Of a stretch of 52,213 bases of DNA, positions 8,910 to 17,578 are shown one piece after another (the first letter of the stretch is position 1; every line of letters starts with the position of its first letter). Made by a program: the position numbers and the translations under genes. The notes under the pieces were generated by a model that saw only the letters and a program-made list of their open reading frames with translations, was not told the DNA's origin and did not search any database. Source of the DNA: an uncultured Parabacteroides sp. (GTDB taxonomy: Bacteria > Bacteroidota > Bacteroidia > Bacteroidales > Tannerellaceae); contig NZ_CANTZW010000030.1 of the NCBI RefSeq assembly GCF_947855115.1, positions 1-52,213 of the forward strand, read 5' to 3'.

Positions 8910-8938
8910 ATTGTCCGTATTATCAATGGTTTATTTTG
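8910..8938 (+). promoter_or_regulatory. Imperfect promoter inside the invertible segment, facing right
   Basis: ATTG at 8910-8913 and TTATTTTG at 8931-8938 (seven of eight positions of TAnnTTTG) are 17 bases apart. It could give low expression of the downstream operon in this orientation. Confidence 0.35.
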
Positions 8939-8944
8939 ATATGT

Positions 8945-8965
8945 CCGTTTCTTGTGGAGAAACGG
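8945..8965 (-). repeat. Right inverted repeat of the invertible segment
   Basis: Exact reverse complement of 8770-8790, with the centre reading TGTGG on the plus strand. Opposite orientation of the asymmetric centres predicts inversion rather than deletion of the DNA between them. Confidence 0.88.
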
Positions 8966-9051
8966 ACAAAATGAATAAGAAGAAATCTTAGGGTTGCGAA
9001 AGATTTTGCAGTCTAAATGATTCTTTATAGAAGAATAAAAAAATATAAGTT

Positions 9052-10146
9052 ATGGCAGATATATTCGAAGCTAATGGATTAGTTGGTGATGCTGTTAATC
9101 CATATCAGCAAACTTATGCTGATACTTGTGCTATTAAGTCACAGCAAATTATATTGAATGAATTTGGTATTCCTGCTACGGAAGATCAATTAGTGCAGTA
9201 TTCCTATGAAAAGGGTTGGTATCAAGGTAATGGTTCAGGTACTACCATGCAGGATGTAGGTAATTTGCTTGAAGATGCTAATATTCCATGTACGCGCCAA
9301 GCTAATGCAAATGTATTTAACCTTGTAAGTGAATTGTCGCAAGGGCACAAAGTGATTGTTGGCGTAGACTCTGGGGAACTCTGGGGAAACAAATTTAGTG
9401 CTTGGTATAATGATTTCTTTAAGGGAGACACACCGGATCACGCATTAATTGTAAGTGGAATTGATACATCTGATCCCAATAATGTACAAGTTATAGTAAC
9501 CGACCCGGGTAATGGCGATTATCACAAAGCCTATCCTTTAGATCAATTTATGGATGCCTGGTCAGATGCAAGTTGCTATATGGTTTCCACAGATATTGCG
9601 GTGCCAGATGTTGTTAATGGAATGCAAAATTTCAACTATGATACAGGACACATAGATTCTGTTGCAGGTATGGATTATACAGACTTTCAGATATTCAATG
9701 ATTTAAGTTATGGATTACCTGTTTATGGATTGAATGGCATGGGAACATATGATTTTCCTGTATCATCTCTCATGGATGCATATTGGGGCGTTGCAAATAA
9801 CGACATTATATTCGGAGATATATTCTCTGGCTATGCATTCAATGACTATCTCGATGTGAATATTGCGACACAAATGATGCATAATACATATGATATGGGA
9901 TTTGGTCAGATTGATTTTAATTCATTCTGTATGGCAAATCCAGAAATGTGTCCGATGATAGGTCCTGATACGCACTTCATTGATCCTATTAGTAATATGG
10001 ATTATAATGATTTCTTAAGTGGTTCTATTGATTACTTTAATAGTATTGGTGATTATAATTCTGCAGCATATTGCCAACAACAACAAATGATGTTGGATTT
10101 TTGCGATACTCATGATATTGATTTCTATTCTGCATTTATGTCCTAG
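9052..10146 (+). CDS. Papain-like cysteine peptidase, C39-like
   Basis: A 364-residue protein whose first about 180 residues fit the peptidase C39-like fold. Visible catalytic elements are Gln19/20 and Cys26 in QQTYADTCAIKSQQ, His130 in PDHALIVSG and Asp151 in VTDPGNGD. It has no signal peptide and no ABC-transporter domain, so it is not a bacteriocin-exporter C39 protease and probably acts in the cytoplasm. The remainder is Asp/Tyr/Met-rich, with no known domain. It is the first gene of the operon, 86 bases after the right inverted repeat and 3 bases before the first dynamin gene. In a pathway with E1, E2 and JAB proteins it could act as a second deconjugating or maturation protease; that is inference. 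Confidence 0.8.
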   Translation: MADIFEANGLVGDAVNPYQQTYADTCAIKSQQIILNEFGIPATEDQLVQYSYEKGWYQGNGSGTTMQDVGNLLEDANIPCTRQANANVFNLVSELSQGHKVIVGVDSGELWGNKFSAWYNDFFKGDTPDHALIVSGIDTSDPNNVQVIVTDPGNGDYHKAYPLDQFMDAWSDASCYMVSTDIAVPDVVNGMQNFNYDTGHIDSVAGMDYTDFQIFNDLSYGLPVYGLNGMGTYDFPVSSLMDAYWGVANNDIIFGDIFSGYAFNDYLDVNIATQMMHNTYDMGFGQIDFNSFCMANPEMCPMIGPDTHFIDPISNMDYNDFLSGSIDYFNSIGDYNSAAYCQQQQMMLDFCDTHDIDFYSAFMS

Positions 10147-10149
10147 GTT

Positions 10150-11958
10150 ATGAATAAACAAATAAACGATAATATAGTTCGCTTTAACGCATTGTTAAAG
10201 AAAATTACACCTGTTCTTAAAAATCACCATAAAGAAAGTGATATAGAACAGTTGTCAAAGATGATGGGGACAGTTTCTTCAGATTCAGTTTCCGTATTGG
10301 TTTGTGGTGAGTTTAAAAGAGGCAAATCATCTTTTATTAATGCCTTTTTAGGTGAAGAACTATGTCCTACGGATGCGGGAATTGCAACTTCTGTAGTATC
10401 AGTCATAAAATATGGAAAAGAGTACAAAGTTACTAGACTTTATGGTGATATTAACAATTTGCAGTCAGAAGATATCCCTTTTGATGCAATTGAAAAATAT
10501 GCTAAAGGTACATCTCTTGAAGTTGATAATACAACAATGCTCATTATTGAGTTGCCATCTCCTAAATTAGAAAATGGACTTTCTCTTATAGATACTCCGG
10601 GAGTTGGAGGTCTTGATCCTAGACATTTGTTTTTGACTTTATATGTACTGCCCAAAGCTGATGTGACTTTCTTTGTTGTAGATGCTGGCGAACCTCTTTC
10701 GTCAACAGAATTGGATTTCTATAAAGATAAGATAGTTCCTTATTCAAAATCGTGCAAAATCATTCTTAACAAGAGTGACTTGAAGACAAAAGAAGAATTG
10801 GAACAAATAACCATAGATATTAAAAATAAGATTTCCCAGTATTGTGCTATTGATGAACAAAAGATAGATGTTGTTCAGGTATCTTCTGCTCATTGGAATA
10901 TGTACAATAAGTCCAAAAGCGAGAAGATGAGAGTCTCATCTAATTGTGAGACTGTTAATTCTATCCTTGAGAACACTGTTCCTGAATATAAAAGACTCAT
11001 TCTTGAGGGAATAAAACAGCGATTGATTGCCTCTCTCTCAAATATAAAAGAGATGTTGAGCTACCAGTTTGCTCAACTTAAAGAACCAGACGAAGAAGAG
11101 CAAGAATTGTTTAAGAATCATTTAATCGAACTTAAACAAATGAAGGATAATGTCTTGAATCCATCATCTGAGATTAGAAAAAAGATAACTCATATTATCA
11201 AGAATTCACAGACAAAAGTTATCAATGAATTAACAAAACAGAGTATTCTATTTTCCACAGAATGCCTTGATAGTATCTTAAAACGTCCCGAAGCTAAAAG
11301 CGAGAATGGTGGAAATTGGGTGCTTCAACAGATTAACCTTGGATTGGAATCTCTTGCCGCAGAAGTAGACCTACGAATTGAATCGGGCTTTAATGAAGTG
11401 AATGAATTATTAGGTGAAGAGATACAAATATCTGAAGGAGGATTTACAGAAAGGATTAATGTAGATTTAACTCCTGCCGAGAGAAGTATTGCGGATAAAG
11501 CTTGTAATATGACAAGACAAGCACTTCCTGGTTTAGGCGTCGCTGGTTTAGCTGCAGGAGTTCTTTCTATATTCTGTGGCCCATTGGTATATGGTTTAGG
11601 TGGATTAGCGGCTGCGGCTGCATATGTTTATAAATCAAGTAAAGATGCTAACACCGCAAATCGTGTATATGAGTTAAAATCCAAACTTGGTCCTCAGATA
11701 ACGATTGCAATGAATGATTTGAAAACTTATGTTCAGCAACGCTATGATGAGTTTAATGAGGCACTTGTTGAAAGTATCGAGCGTATGACAAACGAAATTG
11801 TCACAGAAATGCAAGATGTAGTAGATGCAATTAAGAGCATTGAAAATGACAAAAAGGAAGTCGCGAAACAATTAGAAGCAATAGAAGGACAAGTTCAATT
11901 TGTTGAAACTCATTTGAAGCAAACAGAATTACTATTGACAAATCCATTTGAGAAATAA
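10150..11958 (+). CDS. Dynamin-like GTPase, first of a pair
   Basis: A 602-residue large GTPase of the bacterial dynamin-like group. G1 is GEFKRGKS (residues 53-60), the G2 Thr lies in the GIATSVVSV region, G3 is DTPG (148-151) and G4 is NKSD (207-210). A long helical stalk region follows, with a Gly/Ala-rich hydrophobic hairpin at about 459-495 that could insert into membrane, as in other bacterial dynamins. The next gene, also dynamin-like, begins 5 bases downstream; bacterial dynamins often work as adjacent pairs in membrane remodelling or phage resistance. The GTPase call is secure. Confidence 0.9.
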   Translation: MNKQINDNIVRFNALLKKITPVLKNHHKESDIEQLSKMMGTVSSDSVSVLVCGEFKRGKSSFINAFLGEELCPTDAGIATSVVSVIKYGKEYKVTRLYGDINNLQSEDIPFDAIEKYAKGTSLEVDNTTMLIIELPSPKLENGLSLIDTPGVGGLDPRHLFLTLYVLPKADVTFFVVDAGEPLSSTELDFYKDKIVPYSKSCKIILNKSDLKTKEELEQITIDIKNKISQYCAIDEQKIDVVQVSSAHWNMYNKSKSEKMRVSSNCETVNSILENTVPEYKRLILEGIKQRLIASLSNIKEMLSYQFAQLKEPDEEEQELFKNHLIELKQMKDNVLNPSSEIRKKITHIIKNSQTKVINELTKQSILFSTECLDSILKRPEAKSENGGNWVLQQINLGLESLAAEVDLRIESGFNEVNELLGEEIQISEGGFTERINVDLTPAERSIADKACNMTRQALPGLGVAGLAAGVLSIFCGPLVYGLGGLAAAAAYVYKSSKDANTANRVYELKSKLGPQITIAMNDLKTYVQQRYDEFNEALVESIERMTNEIVTEMQDVVDAIKSIENDKKEVAKQLEAIEGQVQFVETHLKQTELLLTNPFEK

Positions 11959-11962
11959 GTTT

Positions 11963-13588
11963 ATGCAAGATACATGTGTTACTGATAAGTTGAAGATTTG
12001 TTTACAAGGGTGCTTACACACCCTTGTAAACAAAAATGTTTCAATCCCCCTTGTATATGATAAAATACAAGAGGCATTAGAACGCTTGTCTCAACCCATG
12101 CAATTGGCTATAATAGGCAAAATAAGCAGTTCTAAATCCACGCTTGTTAATGCAATATTAGGAAAGGAAGAAGTTGTTAGAACAGGCCAAATGGAAGAAA
12201 CTTTCAATGTCAGTTGGCTCAAATACGGAGCCTCCGATTCTGATATCAAGGTCGTGTTTAAAAATGGGGAGATAAAATATGTTCCAAATAAGGATTGGGC
12301 ATATTGGACTTCCCATCAGCATGACAACATTTTAAAAGAGCAGGTAAGATATATTGAAGTTTCATATAATGATAATATACTTAAGAAATTAAACATTATT
12401 GACACTCCAGGGCTAGATGCGCTTTCGGAAATTGACTCTAAAAATACTATTGCATTTTTAAAAGAAGTTAAACCGGATGCTGTAATTATGCTTTTTACAA
12501 AAAGCATTGCAGAATCCACTTTTAGTATATTACAAGATTTTCAGAATATAGGTTCAAATACTTTTTCATTGACACCATTGAATGCAATAGGTGTGTTAGC
12601 AAAGGTTGATACAATGTGGACATCGGTGAATCCTCAGAATGATGTATTGGCAGATGCAAAACGAGTCATTCAACATACCTTGTATGATAAGTATCCAGAA
12701 ATTAAACGATCGTTATTTTCGATTTTGCCGGTGTCTTCATTATTAGGACTATCATCATCTACAATAACGGACAGTGATTTTGATATTATTAAAAGTCTCT
12801 CTAAAATAGAAGCATGCACTTTATATGAAATGCTGTCATCTCCTGACCTGCTAATTGATGAAGATTACAAAGTAGATGTAACAATCGCAGAAAGATTAGC
12901 ATTATATCACAAATTTGGGCTATACGGAATCTACTTGTTAGTGGATGCGATTTGGAGGAACCCTAATTATAATTTGGATGAAATAAAAGGTCTATTAAAG
13001 GATAAAAGTGGGTTTGATAAATTATTGTCAACTATTATAGCTCATTTTGGAGATCGTGCCGCTTTGATTAAGAGCCAGAATACAATTGTATCTGTAATTG
13101 AAGCATGTAAGCAAGCGTCACTATACTGTAATAGTGATTCAGAGCATAAGGTTATAAAATCTATTACTCGTGAAATTACTACTACATTATTATCTATTCA
13201 TGAATTTCAAGAATGGCGTTTTTTGACAGATATTTATGAAAATCCAAGTATTTACGAAGATATAGAAGTGAATGAATTTAAAGCTCTTTGTGGTGAATAT
13301 GGAGGTTCTGCTATAGAGAGACTACAACTACCTGTAGGAACAAGTGTGTCTGAAATGATTCAAACAATCAGAAATAGGTCATTGTATTGGAGAAAACGTT
13401 ATAATATTTATTCTGATATAGATCCGCATAAAGCAGCTTTATATAAAGTGATATTATCATCATATAATGCACTTCAACAACGTGTAGAAAGTGTTTATAC
13501 TGAAGCCCAAAATGCAGAAGCTACATTAAATTATGCGAGAGAATTTCTTTTGGGTTTGAAAACAAAAATTTATTGTGAAATCGTATGA
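11963..13588 (+). CDS. Dynamin-like GTPase, second of a pair
   Basis: A 541-residue GTPase. G1 is GKISSSKS (52-59) and G3 is DTPG (147-150). G4 is AKVD (213-216) rather than N/TKxD, so base specificity may be relaxed. It lacks the strongly hydrophobic hairpin of its partner and is probably the peripheral subunit of a hetero-oligomer. The ATG at 11963 is used; an in-frame TTG at 11948 would overlap the preceding gene and has no support. The last four bases overlap the Hsp70-like gene, indicating coupling. Confidence 0.87.
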   Translation: MQDTCVTDKLKICLQGCLHTLVNKNVSIPLVYDKIQEALERLSQPMQLAIIGKISSSKSTLVNAILGKEEVVRTGQMEETFNVSWLKYGASDSDIKVVFKNGEIKYVPNKDWAYWTSHQHDNILKEQVRYIEVSYNDNILKKLNIIDTPGLDALSEIDSKNTIAFLKEVKPDAVIMLFTKSIAESTFSILQDFQNIGSNTFSLTPLNAIGVLAKVDTMWTSVNPQNDVLADAKRVIQHTLYDKYPEIKRSLFSILPVSSLLGLSSSTITDSDFDIIKSLSKIEACTLYEMLSSPDLLIDEDYKVDVTIAERLALYHKFGLYGIYLLVDAIWRNPNYNLDEIKGLLKDKSGFDKLLSTIIAHFGDRAALIKSQNTIVSVIEACKQASLYCNSDSEHKVIKSITREITTTLLSIHEFQEWRFLTDIYENPSIYEDIEVNEFKALCGEYGGSAIERLQLPVGTSVSEMIQTIRNRSLYWRKRYNIYSDIDPHKAALYKVILSSYNALQQRVESVYTEAQNAEATLNYAREFLLGLKTKIYCEIV

Positions 13589-15078
13589 ATTGGGTATCTA
13601 TAGATTTTGGAAATAGTTATTCATCAGCATCAATTGTTGTGAATAATAAACCCGTAAAGGTTCGTCCTTTAGGAGGTTTATATGATATGTATGGATTCCC
13701 TACAGTTGCATATGTAGATAAAAATGGGACAATTAGGGTTTGCAATGATGCGTTGCCTTGGCGTTGTCAAGATCCTGAACGTTTTATTCAAAATTTCAAG
13801 TTAGATATCCATGAAAACAAAATTGCATATCTAAATACAACATACAAAGATATTATTGTTGAAATATTGAGAACTATTCGAAAATCGGCAGAATATGCAA
13901 TTGGTGGGGAATCAATAAACGCAACTGTTATAACAATACCGACATCGTATTCAGATGCAGATCCCAGAGTTGATATAATGCGCGAAGCGGCTCAAATTGT
14001 AGGATTCGAAAGAATAGAGTTCCTAAGAGAGTCTGAGGCTGCTGCAATATATTATAATAGTATACAAAAGCAGCAACAAGGCAGTATCTCTCTTGTATAT
14101 GATTTAGGCGGAGGAACATTTGATCCCACATTGATTCAGCATTTCTCAGAAGGCTATAAGATTTTAGGTCATATGGCTGGAATTGAATGTGGTGGAAAGT
14201 ATTTTGATGCAGCTTTATATAAGCATTTTAATTCATCTATGACTATTGAATATAGTGATGATGATAATATGCGAATGCTTCAAATTGATGCATTGAGTAA
14301 AATGTGTCGGAACATTAAAGAAATATTGTCTGAGAACGAATCAGTATCATATCCAATTCCAATATTAAAGGGGCAGACTTTTGATATTACGCGTAGCGAG
14401 TTTGAAGAATTAATATCTCCACTACTTGAGAAGACTTTCCAAGAATGTCAAGCTTTGATTCATTCTGCGGGAAAACAATGGACTGATATTAATCGAGTTT
14501 TATTAATCGGAGGTTCATGTGCTATACCATGCGTGAAAAGATTATTTGAGCAATATCTTATAGGACAAAATGCACAAATCCCCATTATTCAAAATAAATC
14601 TGAAGAGGGTATTTTTATAGATACTTTATTTGCGGTGAGTTTAGGAGGCATAATCTACATTAAAGACAAAGAAACACAAAATGTTATACCACCTGAATTA
14701 AATAATGATTTTGAAAAAGGCTTATCATATTTTCAAGGTACATCTGAACCTAAAAATTGGTTAAAGGCCGCAATCTTCTTTTATAAAGACTATACTCAAA
14801 CAGAAAGAGAAGAATCCTATAACTATTTACTTCAGATATATCAGACTCTTTTGGATCGATTACAAGTAGAGAATGGTAATTTAGTTTTTCAACCAATTGT
14901 AGGTATCATTGGAGAGGATGCCGTTGATATGTTGGTTGAGTTGCTAATATGTATGCAACAAAAACTAGATACCGATGGGTATGAAAGTTTTATCCAACAG
15001 ATATACGATTTGCCTTATTGGGCAGAAATCACCAATTCCATTGTAGAAAATAATACAAGTGATGAAAGATTTGAATAA
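13585..15078 (+). CDS. Hsp70/DnaK-like ATPase
   Basis: A 497-residue actin-fold ATPase. Phosphate-1 motif IDFGNSYSS is at the N-terminus, phosphate-2 DLGGGTFDPT near residues 173-182, the connecting ESEAAAIYY helix just before it, and the adenosine motif LLIGGSCAIP near 306-315. After about residue 380 there is only a short helical tail instead of the canonical substrate-binding beta domain and lid, so it is not a housekeeping DnaK. It is translationally coupled to the second dynamin gene and precedes the E2-like gene. It may remodel or deliver conjugation substrates; that is inference. Confidence 0.88.
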   Translation: MNWVSIDFGNSYSSASIVVNNKPVKVRPLGGLYDMYGFPTVAYVDKNGTIRVCNDALPWRCQDPERFIQNFKLDIHENKIAYLNTTYKDIIVEILRTIRKSAEYAIGGESINATVITIPTSYSDADPRVDIMREAAQIVGFERIEFLRESEAAAIYYNSIQKQQQGSISLVYDLGGGTFDPTLIQHFSEGYKILGHMAGIECGGKYFDAALYKHFNSSMTIEYSDDDNMRMLQIDALSKMCRNIKEILSENESVSYPIPILKGQTFDITRSEFEELISPLLEKTFQECQALIHSAGKQWTDINRVLLIGGSCAIPCVKRLFEQYLIGQNAQIPIIQNKSEEGIFIDTLFAVSLGGIIYIKDKETQNVIPPELNNDFEKGLSYFQGTSEPKNWLKAAIFFYKDYTQTEREESYNYLLQIYQTLLDRLQVENGNLVFQPIVGIIGEDAVDMLVELLICMQQKLDTDGYESFIQQIYDLPYWAEITNSIVENNTSDERFE

Positions 15079-15109
15079 TTATAGTACTCATAATATAAAA
15101 CGTTTTAAT

Positions 15110-15922
15110 ATGAACAACAAGATTTTTATTCCAAAAGGAAGATTGGCAGAAGACGATGCCGCATTAAAAGCTAAGCGTGAAGCTTTGAAGAAGAAATTAC
15201 TTGAAGGTGGTAAAATTACCCTCAAAAACAATGGTTCAGTAACAGATGATAAGGGCGCAGACTCTACCATTAGTATCCCCAAAGGTAAGTTAGCAGAAGA
15301 TGATGCCGCTTTGAAAGCTAAGCGTGAAGCTTTGAAGAAGAAATTGCTTGAAGGTGGTAAAATTACCCTCAAGAACAATGGTTCAGTAACAGATGATAAG
15401 GGCGCAGACTCTACCATTAGTATTCCCAAAGGAAAATTGGCTGCTAATCAATGGTATGAAAGAGATCCGGAGTTATTGGAAATGGAAAAAATTGCAATGG
15501 CAAAGGCTTTCCCTCATTTTACGCTAGACAAACTTGATGATGGTCGCTTATATTGGATTGGAGAGTTGACTCCAGGCATCTATGAAACTAAGTTTAATGA
15601 GCGTCTTACATATACTGTAATGGCAGTATATAACAACAATCACCCTCAGCAAGTGATGGGGTCATCGGTGCGTGTTTATCCTGTTCTTCCTGATGTAGAT
15701 GATCTTATAAACAGATGTGGTTTTAGACCATTCCATTTGTTGAGGGATTCATCAGATAATCTTTACCTATGTACTAATGAAGCAGATAATGTGTCAACTG
15801 GTGCGACAGTAACAAGTGCTGCTTCTGTACTCGGTTGGGCTGTAAAATGGCTCATGTCTTATGAGTTGGTTCTTACAGGAGACCTTTCAAAAGAGACGTT
15901 TAACAGACATGGTGGTATTTAA
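15110..15922 (+). CDS. E2-like (UBC-fold) protein with tandem N-terminal repeats
   Basis: A 270-residue protein. Residues 5-53 and 54-102 are nearly identical 49-residue repeats (Lys/Ala-rich helix, then KITLKNNG), with a third partial copy at 103-111. Residues about 113-260 fit a prokaryotic E2 fold: helix DPELLEMEKIAM, strand GRLYWIGEL, YTVMAVY, a proline-containing loop RVYPVLPDV, HLLRDSSDNLYLC with Cys221 as candidate catalytic residue, and WAVKWLMSYELVLTG. It ends in HGGI, a Gly-Gly one residue from the C-terminus. The ATG at 15110 is chosen because the bases before it match the leader at 24433-24446; 15059 is the longer option. The gene lies directly before JAB and E1-like genes. The E2 call is by pattern; a structure model would settle it. 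Confidence 0.68.
   Translation: MNNKIFIPKGRLAEDDAALKAKREALKKKLLEGGKITLKNNGSVTDDKGADSTISIPKGKLAEDDAALKAKREALKKKLLEGGKITLKNNGSVTDDKGADSTISIPKGKLAANQWYERDPELLEMEKIAMAKAFPHFTLDKLDDGRLYWIGELTPGIYETKFNERLTYTVMAVYNNNHPQQVMGSSVRVYPVLPDVDDLINRCGFRPFHLLRDSSDNLYLCTNEADNVSTGATVTSAASVLGWAVKWLMSYELVLTGDLSKETFNRHGGI
15122..15442 (+). repeat. 147-bp tandem direct repeat inside the E2-like gene
   Basis: Two nearly identical 147-bp units (15122-15268 and 15269-15415) plus a 27-bp partial third unit. Unit length is a multiple of three, so copy-number change keeps the frame. High DNA identity indicates recent duplication or homogenisation. Confidence 0.92.
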
Positions 15923-15924
15923 TT

Positions 15925-17577
15925 ATGAGTAATAAATGTCAAATGGTGGTTTTCTCTAATAAGGCTTATAATGCCATTATTAGAGAAAGCTTCGACAAAG
16001 ATCCTGTCGAGACTGGCGGAATCTTATTAGGACATATCTTTGATAATGGTGTGTGGATTGTAATGGAGGTTTTGCCTCCAGGCATTAAATGTATATTTGA
16101 GAGAGCGTATTTTGAATATGATGATGCTTTTGTAAACTATTTGGCACAGTCAGTGGCAAATCAATACAAGATACCTCTTGAACTACTTGGACTATGGCAT
16201 AGACACCCTGGTTCGATGGATGTATTCTCATCAACAGATGATGGTACAAATACAACTTTTGCATTACAAAACCCAAGTGGTGTAATTTCAGGATTGGTAA
16301 ATATTGACCCACAATTTAGATTGACCATGTATCATATGGAAAATCCAAGAAATGTAGTACGTCAATATGCTCGTCCAAACTATGAACGCATAGATGTGGA
16401 AGTTGGTGACGACATCATCCCTGAAGAGTATTTCCAATTGAGATATTATGATGGAGAAGGAAGTAACCTTAACCCTTTCGTTGAGCGTTCTCATACAAGA
16501 ATGTCTCGCAGTGTGAGAACTGAAGGTGTCGGTAATCGTACTATAAATGAAGAACCACTTGATATTCGCAATACAATACAAGGGAATCTTAATCGTGAGG
16601 ATGAAGGTTATGTTGAACCTCAAGATGAAAATCCCTCTTGGATGAATGACCTTACGAGAATATGGAACATTCTAAAAAAAAACAAGATTATGAGTTTGAT
16701 CGCTTTGATCTTGGTGACTGCCTCTATATTTTCTTTCAAAACGGCGATTGATTGGTGTAAGTCAGGAGTTGAAACTGTAATCTCTTGGGTTAGTGATGAT
16801 GACAAAAAGAAGCCTTGTATCTCAGAAGATGAGATTACATTGAACGTTGGAGATAATACTATTCTAACGACAGAACATGTAACAGAGAAAGACAAGGTAA
16901 GGTGGAAATCATCGAATAAACGTCTCGCCACTGTTGAAAAAGACGGTAAAGTACGAGCGTTGAAAGAAGGTAATGTTGAAATTACATTAAATGTCAATAA
17001 TAAAGATGTTGATGAATGTCAGATTGAAATAAAAGCAAAATCAGAAAAGTCAAAGACGCCAAAGTATAAATTATCTGATGAGAAAATTACGTTGGAAGTT
17101 AATAAAACGGGAGTATTGACATTAGAAGGAGTAGAAGATATATCTGAAATAGAATGGACTTCAACAGATAGTTCCATTGTGATAGTTGCAAACGGAGAAG
17201 TTACAGCAAAACAGGCTGGTACCGCTAAGATTTCTGCAAGCATCGCAGGAGAGAGTTATGAATGTGAGGTAACAGTTACGCCAATAGATAAGTCTATGGA
17301 ACAAGAGGGTGTAACAATAAGAATACCAGGTTGGAATAATTCTGGAACTGCGAGTCTAAAATTAACAGATAGCAGTTGGAAAGTAGAAATTTCAACAAAA
17401 GGTTCTGTAAATAAAGATCTTATCAGATTTGCATCAAAAAATCCATCAATTGCAACAGTCACACCTGACGGTGTCGTTAAACCTGTTGCAATTGGCACTA
17501 CTAATATCACAGTATCATACGATGGAATAAAACAAGATACATTATTATTAACCATTACTGAAGAAAAGAAAAAGTAA
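15925..17577 (+). CDS. JAMM/JAB metalloprotease with membrane helix and Ig-like domains
   Basis: A 550-residue protein with three parts. Residues 1-140 form a JAB/MPN domain with a complete JAMM set: Glu29 (VETGG), His92 and His94 (WHRHPG), Ser102 and Asp105. Residues about 255-272 are a single membrane helix with KKNK before it, which predicts a cytoplasmic protease. Residues 300-545 contain three bacterial Ig-like (Big_2) repeats, predicted outside the membrane. JAB enzymes remove ubiquitin-like proteins or mature their C-termini. It lies 2 bases after the E2-like gene and 1 base before the E1-like gene. Fusion of a cytoplasmic JAB to periplasmic Big_2 domains is unusual. Confidence 0.9.
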   Translation: MSNKCQMVVFSNKAYNAIIRESFDKDPVETGGILLGHIFDNGVWIVMEVLPPGIKCIFERAYFEYDDAFVNYLAQSVANQYKIPLELLGLWHRHPGSMDVFSSTDDGTNTTFALQNPSGVISGLVNIDPQFRLTMYHMENPRNVVRQYARPNYERIDVEVGDDIIPEEYFQLRYYDGEGSNLNPFVERSHTRMSRSVRTEGVGNRTINEEPLDIRNTIQGNLNREDEGYVEPQDENPSWMNDLTRIWNILKKNKIMSLIALILVTASIFSFKTAIDWCKSGVETVISWVSDDDKKKPCISEDEITLNVGDNTILTTEHVTEKDKVRWKSSNKRLATVEKDGKVRALKEGNVEITLNVNNKDVDECQIEIKAKSEKSKTPKYKLSDEKITLEVNKTGVLTLEGVEDISEIEWTSTDSSIVIVANGEVTAKQAGTAKISASIAGESYECEVTVTPIDKSMEQEGVTIRIPGWNNSGTASLKLTDSSWKVEISTKGSVNKDLIRFASKNPSIATVTPDGVVKPVAIGTTNITVSYDGIKQDTLLLTITEEKKK

Positions 17578-17578
17578 T

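Larger units (their letters stand above)
8770..8965. promoter_or_regulatory. Predicted invertible promoter segment
   Basis: A 154-bp AT-rich segment (8791-8944) enclosed by the two inverted 21-bp sites, with a recombinase gene ending 25 bases to the left and a 19-kb operon starting 86 bases to the right. A perfect -7 box TACTTTTG lies on the minus strand (8801-8808), facing the recombinase. A weaker TTATTTTG lies on the plus strand (8931-8938), facing the operon. Inversion would move the perfect box to about 8927-8934, reading into the operon. The sequenced orientation therefore looks OFF or weak for the operon. Confidence 0.78.

Noticed and set aside
8770..8965. Inverted sites as insertion-sequence ends
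   Set aside because: Only 154 bp lie between them, with no transposase and no target duplication; each site is a palindromic recombinase core.
9052..10146. Bacteriocin-exporter C39 peptidase
   Set aside because: No ABC transporter or membrane domain and no leader-peptide substrate genes nearby.
13585..15078. Housekeeping DnaK
   Set aside because: Lacks the normal substrate-binding domain and has no grpE or dnaJ neighbours.
15122..15442. Tandem repeat as a CRISPR-like array
   Set aside because: Units are 147 bp, contiguous, in frame and coding; there are no spacers.
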